This document shows positions 45,338 through 55,125 of a DNA stretch of 64,000 nucleotides, piece by piece. Made by a program: the position numbers and the translations under genes. The DNA is taken from NCBI GenBank assembly GCA_964015035.1, contig CAXHCA010000015.1:1-64000 (forward strand). Reading direction: 5' to 3'. Source of the stretch: BQJU01 sp964015035 (GTDB taxonomy: Bacteria; Bacteroidota; Bacteroidia; Chitinophagales; Saprospiraceae). Positions within the stretch are counted from its first letter, which is position 1, and each line of letters begins with the position of its first letter. The notes below the pieces were generated by a model. That model searched no databases, was not told where the DNA came from, and saw only the letters and a program-made list of their open reading frames with translations.

Positions 45338-45380
45338 GAATTCTGTAACCGTTAGGAAGTTGCTGCGAGTACAAAATCAT

Positions 45381-45595
45381 TCATCCTTCACTAAAGAAAT
45401 AAACACCTCCGCCTATCATCAGCATGCTCCGATCTAAATAAAAATAAAATCCGGGGTATTCTTTACCTTTACGGCCAAAGGGCGAGACAATAATACTAAT
45501 ATGCATTTTACACGGCGTTTTGTCCTTGGAACAACGGGATCCCGAAGAATTCTAAAAACAGCCTATTTAGGTTGAATATTGATCTCGGGAATTTG
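45381..45595 (-). pseudogene. Decayed DUF2461 family gene fragment
   Basis: Read on the minus strand, the 299-nt gap after aroC encodes QIPEINIQPK, a TAG, then AVFRILRD, a 1-nt deletion, and RCSKDKTPCK followed by SPFGRKGKEYPGFYFYL and MIGGGVYF, ending at TGA 45381. The order FRI-RD, SKDKTPxK, PGFYF, GGGVY is the conserved core of DUF2461 (TIGR02453). The N-terminus and the part after GGGVY are lost, so this is a relic of a gene once about 220 codons long. No function remains. Confidence 0.72.
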
Positions 45596-45636
45596 TCAAG
45601 AATCATTTTTATCAGGCCTCCATCTACTTAAAAACT

Positions 45637-46650
45637 ATGAGAAATACATTATTAATTGCCCTGGTTTTATTAGCAGTTGCTTGCAATAGCTGGTCGCAGC
45701 CAGCCACTACTTTACGCATTTCCTTTTACAATGTAGAAAACCTTTTTGACCTCAAAAATGATCCCATCAAGAAGGATGATGATTTCACTCCTACCGGCAA
45801 ACAGCAATGGACAAAGGAACGCTACCAAACCAAGCTGAAGCGGATTAGTCAGGTCTTGGATAGTCTGGGTACTCCTACTTTTCTAGGCCTTGCGGAGGTG
45901 GAAAATTTATCAGTAGTGAAAGATCTGGCAAAAACCGGAGGGTTAAGAAATATCAAATACGGATTTGTACACCAAGAATCACCGGATGTGCGGGGCATTG
46001 ATGTAGCTTTTATGTATGATAAAAAACAATTCAAGCTACTTTCTTATAGCTTCATCCGTATTGATTTCCCGGAAGAAGTCGAAGCCAATTATACCAGCCG
46101 AGATATTCTGCATGCCATGGGCAAACTCCCCACCGGAGACACCTTGCACTTCTTTGTCAATCACTGGCCCTCCCGCAGAGGTGGTTTAGCCAAAAGTGAG
46201 CCCAAAAGGATGTGGGTAGCCCAACATTTGCGGTTGGCAGTAGATGATATCTTCCGCGAAAATCCGGATGCCAATGTCATTATCATGGGGGATTTCAATG
46301 ATGAACCTGACAATAAGAGCATCCTACAAATGTTGAATGCCCATCCGCGAAATGAATCGCCTGAAGATGGACAATTGTACAATTGTTTTTCGGAATTTGA
46401 TCAGCAAAACATGGGCTCTTATCGCTACCGCGCCGATTGGAATGCCTTGGACCAAATTATCGTGAGTGGGTCATTATTGAATGGCCATTCTACATTTTTG
46501 GCCGCTAATCCCATCATTTTTAAAAGAGATTGGATGATGTATAACAACAACAAATATGGCCCTTCTCCAAATCGCACCTATGGAGGACCGAGGTACTTTG
46601 GAGGATATAGTGATCACTTACCAGTGAGTCTGGAATTGATCCGGAAATAA
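45637..46650 (+). CDS. Secreted endonuclease/exonuclease/phosphatase family protein
   Basis: The 337-aa protein has a signal sequence, possibly with a lipobox (LLAVAC, Cys16), and the metal-dependent EEP core: FYNVENLFD (about 29-37), LAEVEN (about 86-91), NHWPSRRGG (about 171-179), IMGDFNDEPD (about 217-226) and SDHLPV (about 327-332). Substrate may be extracellular DNA or a phosphoester. It runs tail to tail with tamB, 9 nt apart. Confidence 0.88.
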   Translation: MRNTLLIALVLLAVACNSWSQPATTLRISFYNVENLFDLKNDPIKKDDDFTPTGKQQWTKERYQTKLKRISQVLDSLGTPTFLGLAEVENLSVVKDLAKTGGLRNIKYGFVHQESPDVRGIDVAFMYDKKQFKLLSYSFIRIDFPEEVEANYTSRDILHAMGKLPTGDTLHFFVNHWPSRRGGLAKSEPKRMWVAQHLRLAVDDIFRENPDANVIIMGDFNDEPDNKSILQMLNAHPRNESPEDGQLYNCFSEFDQQNMGSYRYRADWNALDQIIVSGSLLNGHSTFLAANPIIFKRDWMMYNNNKYGPSPNRTYGGPRYFGGYSDHLPVSLELIRK

Positions 46651-46659
46651 AAAAAGAGA

Positions 46660-49600
46660 TTATGAGCCGGAATTTTTCACCTTTTTAGCGCTTCCTTTCA
46701 GACTTTGAAAAAACTCTTTAAAGGTGTCAAATTCCTTGCGGTAACTGATACCGGAGCCCACTTGTAATCTCCGACCACCGCCAATATCGGGCTCTAAGCG
46801 TTGATAGATTCTCAATTTCAGGGTTCTATTCTGATTGAGCACATATTCCAAAACCAGGTCGTTGCCGACAAAGGTGCCACTGGTTTCGGGAGTAGCGCGT
46901 AGGTTGTTCCCGAAGTCTACATTCCCCCCCACTTTGATGGAAAGACGGTCATCAAAAAGGTTTTGACGGATACTCACTTCCAAATCGTTACCTCCTGTGT
47001 TGAGCCCCTGATCCAGATTTAGCTGTTGGTATTGATTGTAAGCGATATTAAAATTGAAATCCGAAGCCAATTCACTATCTCCAATCACTTCAGAAAACAA
47101 TTCAGTGATCAGTAGAGAAAGTTGATTGGATAAAAATTCACTCACGGTATTGGCCAACACATCACTCCCCGTAAAAGATAAATCAGAGGGCAAGAATTGG
47201 CCCACCACAATCAAGCCAAACACCTGTCTGTTGAGCTCACTTTGGTCGCGCTTTAGGATGCGCAGTTTATTTCCCGCATAAGTCTCCATTTGTCCCGTCA
47301 GGTTGGGAAAAGCCAGATCGAAATTGATGGAGGGTTGCAACAAGTCACCTGTTAGTTTAAGGGTCAGATCTACCGCAGTAGCCTGGCTGGCTTCACTCAG
47401 CAGGGTTCCATCGTCACTCGCCAGGTATTCCTGTATAAAGCTAGCCAGTGAAGCCTTCAGATCCTTGTATTCGGCTTCAATATTGATTTTTGCACCAAAG
47501 GGGTCACCATTCCATTTAATGGTACCTCCTTGTTTAATGCGAAAATCCTTATTGACCACATTATACAAGGTAAAAAGATAATTTCCTTCACTAATGATAT
47601 AATCCCCGTACATCCTAAAATCTTCGCCACGAGGCACTAGAATTCGAATATTGCCCCTGCCCTTTCCAGAAATGATATCGCCGGCCTGTTCATCAAAAAT
47701 GAGTTCCATTAAAGCCCCTTCTGAGACCGTCAAGTCCATTTCCAAACTGAGTCCCTTCAATTCTTCCTGGCTGACCAGCTTTTCTTTGTCTTTTTTTCCG
47801 TGTTTATCTACAAAACGAACATTCAACGCCGTTGCCTCCCGTTGATTACTAACGGGGACCACGATGTGTGTACTATCTTCCATGGTGGCATTGACGTAAA
47901 TATCTGTTTGTTTAAAGGATCCAGTAAAGCGCACCTCACCACTTCCCAAAGCCTGACCATAGAATAAATCATTGTCTCCCTTGTGAGTATCCAGTGCCAA
48001 AAAACGACTGGTATGCAAGCGCGCGGCCAAGCCCAAATCTCTTAAGTGGTTGTGACTGATACCACCGTATAAGACCGCCCGATTGCCATATTTATCATTT
48101 AAAATCGTACCAGTCGCATCAAACAAAAAGTTGTCGACGCGAATAAATCCCCGGTCAAATGTATACCGGGTATTGAGATAATCTACGGTAACACCACCAT
48201 CGCGTACACTGATAAAGCCTTCTGTATTTGGCTGGTCCGGGAAACCAAAAAAGCGTAAACTAGAATTAAATTGTCCGATGGTATTGTTAGCAATATCCCC
48301 GATCCAATACTCTCCAATTTTCAACGGATAAGCCGCAATATCAACGGCAAAGTCAAAGTATTTAGCCTTCTGCTGTGGCGGTGTTTTCCGCGACTCGTTT
48401 GGAGACCCCAGATTATAAGTTCCCTCCGCCAATAATTGCATCGTATCTTTAGTAATAGAAAGATAGGCTTGCAGTTGGCTCTTCAAATCGGGAGCTTCTG
48501 CATCCAAGCGAAAGGCGCCAAAATCGTCTTTGTTGATCAAAAAGGTATCGGCTATGACGGTAGCCCGAATGTCTTTCATCTTAAAGATATCTCCAATTTC
48601 TGCCTGTACATTAAACTTACCTTTAAAATCCAGTTGATCGTAAACCCAATAATCGTTAATAAACTCGAAATCAAAATTGAGCATGGACAATTTAAGCCCC
48701 TTTTCATCTCTTTTCTCCAACAGAATTTTTCGATCGCGATTGGTCAAGGTGAAATTTCGCGTATCAACATATTCTTTTCCAAAAGTGATAAAGTTGTTCT
48801 CATCAATCGTCCATGGGTTCTCCAGAATGACCAAGTCAGATTGCTTAAAGCGAATTTCAAAATAGTTGCTATCCGGCAGATAGAAAAAGCCATTAAGGTT
48901 GAGGTTATCTAACAAACTGGAAGACTTGGTAGCGTAATTTAAACCAAAGTTGATCGTATCGCCTTCCAAAATACTCAAAAAAGTAATGGTAGGTAATAAT
49001 TCCTTCTGGTTGACCGAGGTAGAACCGACAATCATATCCAGGTCTCCTTCGTTTTGTACACCGTCATAAGTCAAAAAGACCTCTTCGAGATATACATTGT
49101 CATAAGACAAGAAAGGTAGACTCAACTCCAATTCCAACGAATCGTTCCTTCCATCGTACGCACCCACCAAGTGTACATTCTCTAACCTACCCAATTTTTC
49201 ATCAATCAACCAGTTCAATCCTTTCGAGTCCAATATGGAGACGTCGTAAGTAAAATAAGAAGTATCAACGGGAGATTGAGGTGATTCCAATTTGAAACGG
49301 GAGGAAAATCCGGGATAATTAGTGGTGAAATACTGTGCAAAAACACTGGGAATTTGATCTACAGCAAATTCACCTTTCACCTTTGCCTTCACTACATCAG
49401 ACTCAACCTCGAAGTGTTTTTCACCGGAGTCTTCTTTTCCAGCAATGACTAAAATAGAGTCAATCAAGTAATTGGTATCGTCCTTGCTCAGGTTAAAATT
49501 GGTCACTTGCGCCCGCCCTTCCAGATCGGATAGCTGCTGATTGCGTAACTTAAGATCTACCGTTCCAGCCAATTGGATATTTTCCTTCGATAAGTTCAAA

Positions 49601-51570
49601 CTTTTCAAGGCAAGTTTGTTGACTTGTGCCTGGAAATTAAAGAAGGGGATGCGGTTTGTAAAGTCGATTTCACCTGCAAAAGAAAAATCAATATTTTCGT
49701 CTTTGATTTGAAACGTACCATCAAAGAGGTTCTTATTCAATGTGCCAGCCAAGGCTGCATTTTTATAATTGTAGCCCTTAAACTCAAAACTTTCAATATT
49801 GGCGGTCAACTCAGCATTAGCCGCTTCGGCCGTTAGACCACTACCATTTTTCACTTCTGACCTAAAGTTGACCATCCCAAAGTCCGTATTATCTGACCAG
49901 ATGGCGAGGTTAAAATCCATCAGGCGTAAGATACCTGAGTAGTTGGCTTTGCGCAAGCCATTTTTGAGGTTCATGCGCATATCGAGTTCCGCCTGTCCAA
50001 TGCGAGATTTTAAAAACCCATAGGCCACAAAGTCGGCAAAGAAACCATCAAAACGTCCTTTAAAGTCCAAGCGCCCTAAGCGATCAAAATTGGTTGGCGG
50101 ATTGAAGTTTGGAATCAGTTCCCGTAAGGTGGTCATATTGGTCACCAAACGCTCCAATTCCAGGTTGAGAATTTCTTCATTTTTGATAGCGAGGTTTCTA
50201 GAATTAAAATTCCCCAATAACATCGAACCGTCTGCCAATTGGATATTCAGGTCATTCCCCCGAAGGTTATTGACCTGTCCGCGAATACGGCCGTCCACAT
50301 TCAACACCGTATTCCGGTTTTTTCTAAAGAAAACGTTTTGTTCCAATCCTGGCGCAAAGGTCATAATATCGCTCAAGGCAATTGAAGCGTCCGTCACCCG
50401 CAAATCCATGCGCACCTCATCATTAAAAAACTCGAAGTCGCTGTATTCTTTAAAGCGGAAACGAAGTGTATCCCCGACTTCACTATAGGGCGTAATAATT
50501 TTCAGGTCATTGAGTTCTACCCCACTGGATGATACTTTAGCATCCATTACCGAAAGCTCATTCAATTGAAAACCACTAGATTCCTGAAGAGAAATGAGAT
50601 TTACTTTACCGGAATATGCTTCTTGTTGATAAACAAAACTGTCTATATTGATCTTAATATCCGACACCTCTAAATGTTTCCAGTCCAATACCGTAGGGGC
50701 GGTCAATTTTGTCGGAGATTTGCGGTAATTGTGCAAACCAAACAGGCCATCTTCAAGATTAAATTTTCGGATATAAAGACGGAAACCAATCGAATCCTCT
50801 GTAATTATTTCACTACTGTCCGGGGGAACTACCGGTGGCGGTGCCGGGAAAGCAGGTATTTCCGGAAGGGGTTTTTCCGGAAAAGTATTGACCAAAATAT
50901 TGAGTCCCTGCAAGTATACAGCTCCGGCATCAATCATTTGAGCCGGTAAGTCCATTTCATTGAAATATACTTCTCCTTGTGGCAAGAAGAAAGAGAGTTC
51001 TTTCCCCTTGACCTCATCTTTTTGATAAAACAAGATATTATCCAGCCTCAAGGATTCCAGATTGAGCCGAAATGGGCGTTTTTCCCCTTGGTCCGTGTAA
51101 GTAGTATCCGGCGGAAATAACCGACTTAATGCGATATTGATATTGCTAAAGGCGTCTCCTTCATCTTGGCGAAGTTTGATCTTTGCATTGGACAAACTCA
51201 AATCCTGAATGACCAATCCTTCCCGCAAGAGTACGATCGGATTGAGGTTAAAATCAGCCTTTAGTGACTGCGTATACAAGAGGGTGTCTTGGTAAACATC
51301 CTCAAAGTACACACCATCCAAGACTAGCTTGTCAAAAAAGGAAAAGTAGAGGTAGTCAATCTTGACAGGGGTTTCCAGGGTTTTACTCAATGATTTTGTG
51401 ACCTTATTAACCATCCAGTTTTGTACTCCGGGAATCTGCACCACCAGCACCAGGAAAAGCAGTAATCCCAACACAGTCACCCCTAGCCGCTTGGTCCAGC
51501 GCAACAGCAATTGCCACCAGGATGGTTGGGCAGGAATATCCTTCTTTTCTTCTTCTTGCGCTTCTTTCAT
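46660..51570 (-). CDS. tamB: TamB-family translocation/assembly protein
   Basis: The 1636-aa protein has a short cytosolic part, one membrane helix (about 30-50), then a very long beta-rich body with the TamB (DUF490) domain in the last 450 residues, ending VNVGG-type barrel-contact strands (EVSIRQNLFDDRLSIKVGGN). It should bridge inner and outer membrane and help in outer-membrane assembly or lipid transfer. It is last in the folP operon, 75 nt after the YheT-type hydrolase. It is the second member of this superfamily in the window besides the AsmA-like gene. Confidence 0.9.
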   Translation of the reverse strand: MKEAQEEEKKDIPAQPSWWQLLLRWTKRLGVTVLGLLLFLVLVVQIPGVQNWMVNKVTKSLSKTLETPVKIDYLYFSFFDKLVLDGVYFEDVYQDTLLYTQSLKADFNLNPIVLLREGLVIQDLSLSNAKIKLRQDEGDAFSNINIALSRLFPPDTTYTDQGEKRPFRLNLESLRLDNILFYQKDEVKGKELSFFLPQGEVYFNEMDLPAQMIDAGAVYLQGLNILVNTFPEKPLPEIPAFPAPPPVVPPDSSEIITEDSIGFRLYIRKFNLEDGLFGLHNYRKSPTKLTAPTVLDWKHLEVSDIKINIDSFVYQQEAYSGKVNLISLQESSGFQLNELSVMDAKVSSSGVELNDLKIITPYSEVGDTLRFRFKEYSDFEFFNDEVRMDLRVTDASIALSDIMTFAPGLEQNVFFRKNRNTVLNVDGRIRGQVNNLRGNDLNIQLADGSMLLGNFNSRNLAIKNEEILNLELERLVTNMTTLRELIPNFNPPTNFDRLGRLDFKGRFDGFFADFVAYGFLKSRIGQAELDMRMNLKNGLRKANYSGILRLMDFNLAIWSDNTDFGMVNFRSEVKNGSGLTAEAANAELTANIESFEFKGYNYKNAALAGTLNKNLFDGTFQIKDENIDFSFAGEIDFTNRIPFFNFQAQVNKLALKSLNLSKENIQLAGTVDLKLRNQQLSDLEGRAQVTNFNLSKDDTNYLIDSILVIAGKEDSGEKHFEVESDVVKAKVKGEFAVDQIPSVFAQYFTTNYPGFSSRFKLESPQSPVDTSYFTYDVSILDSKGLNWLIDEKLGRLENVHLVGAYDGRNDSLELELSLPFLSYDNVYLEEVFLTYDGVQNEGDLDMIVGSTSVNQKELLPTITFLSILEGDTINFGLNYATKSSSLLDNLNLNGFFYLPDSNYFEIRFKQSDLVILENPWTIDENNFITFGKEYVDTRNFTLTNRDRKILLEKRDEKGLKLSMLNFDFEFINDYWVYDQLDFKGKFNVQAEIGDIFKMKDIRATVIADTFLINKDDFGAFRLDAEAPDLKSQLQAYLSITKDTMQLLAEGTYNLGSPNESRKTPPQQKAKYFDFAVDIAAYPLKIGEYWIGDIANNTIGQFNSSLRFFGFPDQPNTEGFISVRDGGVTVDYLNTRYTFDRGFIRVDNFLFDATGTILNDKYGNRAVLYGGISHNHLRDLGLAARLHTSRFLALDTHKGDNDLFYGQALGSGEVRFTGSFKQTDIYVNATMEDSTHIVVPVSNQREATALNVRFVDKHGKKDKEKLVSQEELKGLSLEMDLTVSEGALMELIFDEQAGDIISGKGRGNIRILVPRGEDFRMYGDYIISEGNYLFTLYNVVNKDFRIKQGGTIKWNGDPFGAKINIEAEYKDLKASLASFIQEYLASDDGTLLSEASQATAVDLTLKLTGDLLQPSINFDLAFPNLTGQMETYAGNKLRILKRDQSELNRQVFGLIVVGQFLPSDLSFTGSDVLANTVSEFLSNQLSLLITELFSEVIGDSELASDFNFNIAYNQYQQLNLDQGLNTGGNDLEVSIRQNLFDDRLSIKVGGNVDFGNNLRATPETSGTFVGNDLVLEYVLNQNRTLKLRIYQRLEPDIGGGRRLQVGSGISYRKEFDTFKEFFQSLKGSAKKVKNSGS

Positions 51571-51645
51571 GAAATCTCTTGGTGTATCTCTTTAAACCCT
51601 AAAATACCCGTACAGTGTTCAAAATCAATTAAGTTTAACGATTAT

Positions 51646-52599
51646 TTAAAGTGCCTTTATAAACTCTAGAGCCCTTCTTTCCGACCAATAGAATCCTTCT
51701 TCATCAACCGTTACAAACCCTACGTGTCCGCCGTAATCGGGGATATCTAGCTGCAGGTACCTATTGGCTGCCACGGCCTCATGCGGATAACACTGTTCAC
51801 TAAGAAAGGAGTCATCTTTAGCGTTAACAATCAAACAAGGCACACAAATATCGTCCAAAAAATACAAACTGCTGCAACTTTCCCAATAATCCCGAGCATC
51901 TCTAAAGCCGTGGATGGGTGCCGTATATTGATCATCAAATTCCTGGAAAGTTCGAGGTGCAGGCCTAGAAACATCTACCCTATCGGGAAACCGTTGTGCT
52001 TTTTCCTGCACTTTGGCATTCAGGCCGTCTAAAAATCGCTTGAGATACATTCTATTAAACCACTTCTCAATTTCTACATTGGCGGACGAAATGTGACAAG
52101 GCACGCTATAGGCCACTCCACCAATAATTTCCGAAGGAATCGTTCGACCTTGTTCTCCCAGATATTTGAGCAACACATTTCCACCAAGGCTAAAGCCAAT
52201 CAAGGCAATTTCCTTGTATCCGAGCTGTATGGCATGATTGACCACTACCTCCAAGTCATCGCTTACCCCCATGTGATAGGAACGCAATAAGAGATTGGGT
52301 TCACCACTACAGGACCGAAAATTAATACCTACTGCATCCCAACCGTGTAGATTAAACACCTTGGCCATACCACGGATATAGGGGCGATCCGCGCTGCCTT
52401 CCAGGCCATGCAACAGGATCACCAATTTCTGGCGCTCTACCTTAGACCAATCCAAGTCCAGAAAGTCTTGATCTGGAGTTGCAATGCGTTCTCGTTCGTA
52501 AGTGACTCCTCCAATTTTCCGGAATAGCGCAGGATAGACAGTGTTTAAATGCCGATTTCGAAAAAACAGAGGAGGCCGATAGTCTTTAGACTGTACCAC
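51646..52599 (-). CDS. YheT-type alpha/beta hydrolase
   Basis: The 317-aa protein shows nucleophile Ser137 in GFSLGG, an acid in NAKDDSFLS (about 258-266) and His291 in YGGHVGF, with LLHGLEGS as oxyanion strand: the UPF0017/YheT group of carboxylesterases. No signal peptide. The start is GTG 52599, 6 nt after the stop of the 51-aa ORF, which argues for coupling. Substrate unknown. Confidence 0.88.
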   Translation of the reverse strand: MVQSKDYRPPLFFRNRHLNTVYPALFRKIGGVTYERERIATPDQDFLDLDWSKVERQKLVILLHGLEGSADRPYIRGMAKVFNLHGWDAVGINFRSCSGEPNLLLRSYHMGVSDDLEVVVNHAIQLGYKEIALIGFSLGGNVLLKYLGEQGRTIPSEIIGGVAYSVPCHISSANVEIEKWFNRMYLKRFLDGLNAKVQEKAQRFPDRVDVSRPAPRTFQEFDDQYTAPIHGFRDARDYWESCSSLYFLDDICVPCLIVNAKDDSFLSEQCYPHEAVAANRYLQLDIPDYGGHVGFVTVDEEGFYWSERRALEFIKAL

Positions 52600-52605
52600 A
52601 ATTTT

Positions 52606-52761
52606 TTATTCGTTTTTATAAACAATGGCTTCTTTCCTAACAAAAGTCACTTCCTTCATAACGGATATTTCAGGTAAAGGATTTCCCGGAACAGTGATAA
52701 TATCTGTAATTTTTCCGCCTTTATCGTTCCAGATCATCCAGCACTCCAAAATTGTAATCAT
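52606..52761 (-). CDS. 51-aa hypothetical protein in the folP-tamB operon
   Basis: ATG 52761 starts a frame of 51 codons (MITILECWMIWNDKG, ending REAIVYKNE) that stops 6 nt before the hydrolase start. Its ATG overlaps the stop of the upstream 486-aa gene as TAATG, and the frame fills the gap almost exactly. The sequence has an N-terminal hydrophobic strand and a charged C-terminus; no family is recognised. Confidence 0.6.
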   Translation of the reverse strand: MITILECWMIWNDKGGKITDIITVPGNPLPEISVMKEVTFVRKEAIVYKNE

Positions 52762-54221
52762 TAACGAAACGCCTTAGGCTGTAACCTTGACGTCAAATTG
52801 CGGGCACTGATCGCTGTCTCCAGAAATAAAACTTCAGTAGCCGCCGAAAGGCTATCCGTATAAAAAGGGCCAAAAAATACCAGATAACCTGTTTTTTGGT
52901 TGGAATAACAGCCCCTCCAGATAGCCGTCACTTCAAAATCTGCATCACCTAGTTTATTGACGCGGTTGCGGGCATCATTCAGGTTGATCACAACGGTGTC
53001 TTCTACAATATAGCGAGTGGTATCGCTGTAGGGTATTCTCGAGCAGTCATAATACAGTAATTCACTATTTTTTCCGGTTCTCATCAGAATATCGCGGGGA
53101 GCAACGAGTGGCGATTCCTCAACAGGCTCCGGTTCGGGAGTCTCCGTTTCCACCGTATCTTCCGGAATACGTCGTTTGCTGAGGTCTATTTTGGTACTAT
53201 TGTCATAAATACTTCTTTCCTCCTCCGGCAAAACACCCGGCTCCGTTGGTGTATCAACAATGTAAGTACGGGATTCTTTTTGTTGCTCTCCTGCCAGTAC
53301 ATCCTCCGCGTATCGTTTTTCATTTACATAAATCACAGGGCCATTTTGCCACTGCACCACTAACAGGGTAGCAATGATCACTCCCGAAAACCCTACCATC
53401 GCCATCTGATAGAAGGGCCATTTTTGGAAACGCAGCAAATCCATAGATTTACCTCCAACTTCTACTTTGGGTAAAACCTGTGCCAGAATATTGTGCAGAA
53501 AGGTATTGCTCTTTGGCAAGTTCAAGCGGTTTTGCAACTCTTCTTGAGAAAAAAACCGAATGATACGTCTTTGAATTTTGGAAACTTCCACTTTAGATGG
53601 AGTCACCAGCAAACGTGGTTCAAGATTCGCTTCCAGTCGGATAAGCCCGAAGCCATTTTGCATGCATTGTCGTTTTAATTCCCGAAGATATTTGTCTTTT
53701 AAATTGGGAAAGACATCAGCAGCAAAAGCGATCCATTGTTCATCGGCATAATAGTTCTTAAACTGTTCCACTGCGTAGATGTAGCGATAGCGGGAGATGC
53801 TAAAGAATTGGAAGAAAAATTTATAAAACAGTGCCAATAAACCAATAACGGTTGTGAGGATAACCATGGAAAGAAAGAGGCCTACTTCCTGATAAAGATA
53901 AAACCCGGAATAATGCAGAAACCCCATGATACCCGTGGTCAATAATCCAGCAACTGCAAAGCTGTCAAAAAAGAGTTTAACGCTTAAAGGCTGATAATTG
54001 AGTTCTTCTCTTGAGTGATAGGAAGTGGCTTCAAAAGTGGCGGTAAAGGTGTGGCCATCTTCCTTAACAAATGACAAGTAGCCATCGGCAATGATGCCCC
54101 CTTCGCCTTCCATATCAATACTGGCATGGGTCTCTCCTTTCCGTGGCCGATGGCGATAGTACCCCTTGAGGTAACGCAAGGTGGCCCGTTTTACATCGTC
54201 TTCCGTCCAATTGTTTGGCAT
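52761..54221 (-). CDS. Membrane protein of unknown function with SPOR-like C-terminus
   Basis: The 486-aa protein has an N-terminal domain (about 1-80) with segments ADGYLSF and FEATSYHSREE that could be a degenerate PD-(D/E)XK fold, helices at about 85-105, 115-137 and 272-290, an acidic Pro/Glu linker (about 350-375), and a periplasmic end (about 425-480, TGYLVFFGPFYTDSLSAATEV) resembling a SPOR domain. Both assignments are guesses. It starts 9 nt after the folP stop and couples to the 51-aa ORF. Confidence 0.6.
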   Translation of the reverse strand: MPNNWTEDDVKRATLRYLKGYYRHRPRKGETHASIDMEGEGGIIADGYLSFVKEDGHTFTATFEATSYHSREELNYQPLSVKLFFDSFAVAGLLTTGIMGFLHYSGFYLYQEVGLFLSMVILTTVIGLLALFYKFFFQFFSISRYRYIYAVEQFKNYYADEQWIAFAADVFPNLKDKYLRELKRQCMQNGFGLIRLEANLEPRLLVTPSKVEVSKIQRRIIRFFSQEELQNRLNLPKSNTFLHNILAQVLPKVEVGGKSMDLLRFQKWPFYQMAMVGFSGVIIATLLVVQWQNGPVIYVNEKRYAEDVLAGEQQKESRTYIVDTPTEPGVLPEEERSIYDNSTKIDLSKRRIPEDTVETETPEPEPVEESPLVAPRDILMRTGKNSELLYYDCSRIPYSDTTRYIVEDTVVINLNDARNRVNKLGDADFEVTAIWRGCYSNQKTGYLVFFGPFYTDSLSAATEVLFLETAISARNLTSRLQPKAFR

Positions 54222-54230
54222 AATTTATAT

Positions 54231-55073
54231 TCAAACAGCTTCTAATTCTCGCCACAAGGTAATGACTTCCCTGGCCTCTTTCACATCGTGTACCCGCAAA
54301 ACACGAGCACCTTGTTGCAAAGCGACCATATGCAAGGCCGTCGTTCCATTTAAGGCCGCTGATGGATTGACCTTTAAAGGCTTACATATCATCGATTTAC
54401 GAGAAAGGCCAGCCAATAAAGGCAAATCCAAAACCTTAAATATGTGCATCTTTTTTAGTAGTTCGTAATTGTGGGCCACGGACTTACCAAATCCAAATCC
54501 CACATCCAGAATGATGTCCTTAATATTTAACGCCCTTAGCCGACCTACCTGTTCAATAAAGAAGTCAAGAATTTCCAAGGTCACCTCTTGGTAACGGGGT
54601 TCCTGTTGCATAGAATTGGGTATCCCTTGCATGTGCATCAAGATATAAGGCACCCCCAATTCTGCTACTGTTTCGTACATATTGGGATCCAACTTTCCGG
54701 CGGAAATGTCGTTTATAATAACAGCACCTGCGCCCACAGCTCGTTGTGCCACCTCCGCCCGTATCGTATCAATGGAGATATAGGCCTCTGGAAAATGCTG
54801 ATGCAACGCTGCAATTGTTGGCAGCACTCGTTGAAGCTCCTCTTCTTCGCTAATTATTTCAGCGCCCGGTCGAGAGGACATGCCACCAACATCGAGAATG
54901 GTAGCGCCTTCTTTGAGCATTTTTTCAGCCTGCTCAAGCAAATGTTTTTGGTTATTCACACGGCTGTCGGCAAAAAAGGAATCTGGCGTGATATTGAGGA
55001 TTCCCATAATAATGGGGGAACGCAAACTCAATAAACGTCCCCGACAATTCAGGCTAAGTTGCGGATTCAGCAT
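54231..55073 (-). CDS. folP: Dihydropteroate synthase
   Basis: Joins p-aminobenzoate to the pterin pyrophosphate in folate synthesis, the target of sulfonamides. The 280-aa protein has PIIMGILNITPDSFFADSR (about 20-38), ATILDVGGMSSRPGAE (about 56-71), ISIDT, IINDISAG and the C-terminal RVHDVKEA. ATG 55073 is used rather than TTG 55076. It is the first gene of the five-gene leftward operon. Confidence 0.95.
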   Translation of the reverse strand: MLNPQLSLNCRGRLLSLRSPIIMGILNITPDSFFADSRVNNQKHLLEQAEKMLKEGATILDVGGMSSRPGAEIISEEEELQRVLPTIAALHQHFPEAYISIDTIRAEVAQRAVGAGAVIINDISAGKLDPNMYETVAELGVPYILMHMQGIPNSMQQEPRYQEVTLEILDFFIEQVGRLRALNIKDIILDVGFGFGKSVAHNYELLKKMHIFKVLDLPLLAGLSRKSMICKPLKVNPSAALNGTTALHMVALQQGARVLRVHDVKEAREVITLWRELEAV

Positions 55074-55087
55074 CAATTATAGATTTG
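55058..55087 (+). promoter_or_regulatory. Promoter of the DUF4230-like gene
   Basis: GTTG (55058-55061), 18 nt, TAGATTTG (55080-55087), 38 nt before ATG 55126. It overlaps the start of folP on the opposite strand, so the two genes may affect each other. Confidence 0.6.
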
Positions 55088-55125
55088 AAAAGCATAAAGT
55101 TATTAATTTTACAAAAAATTGAACT

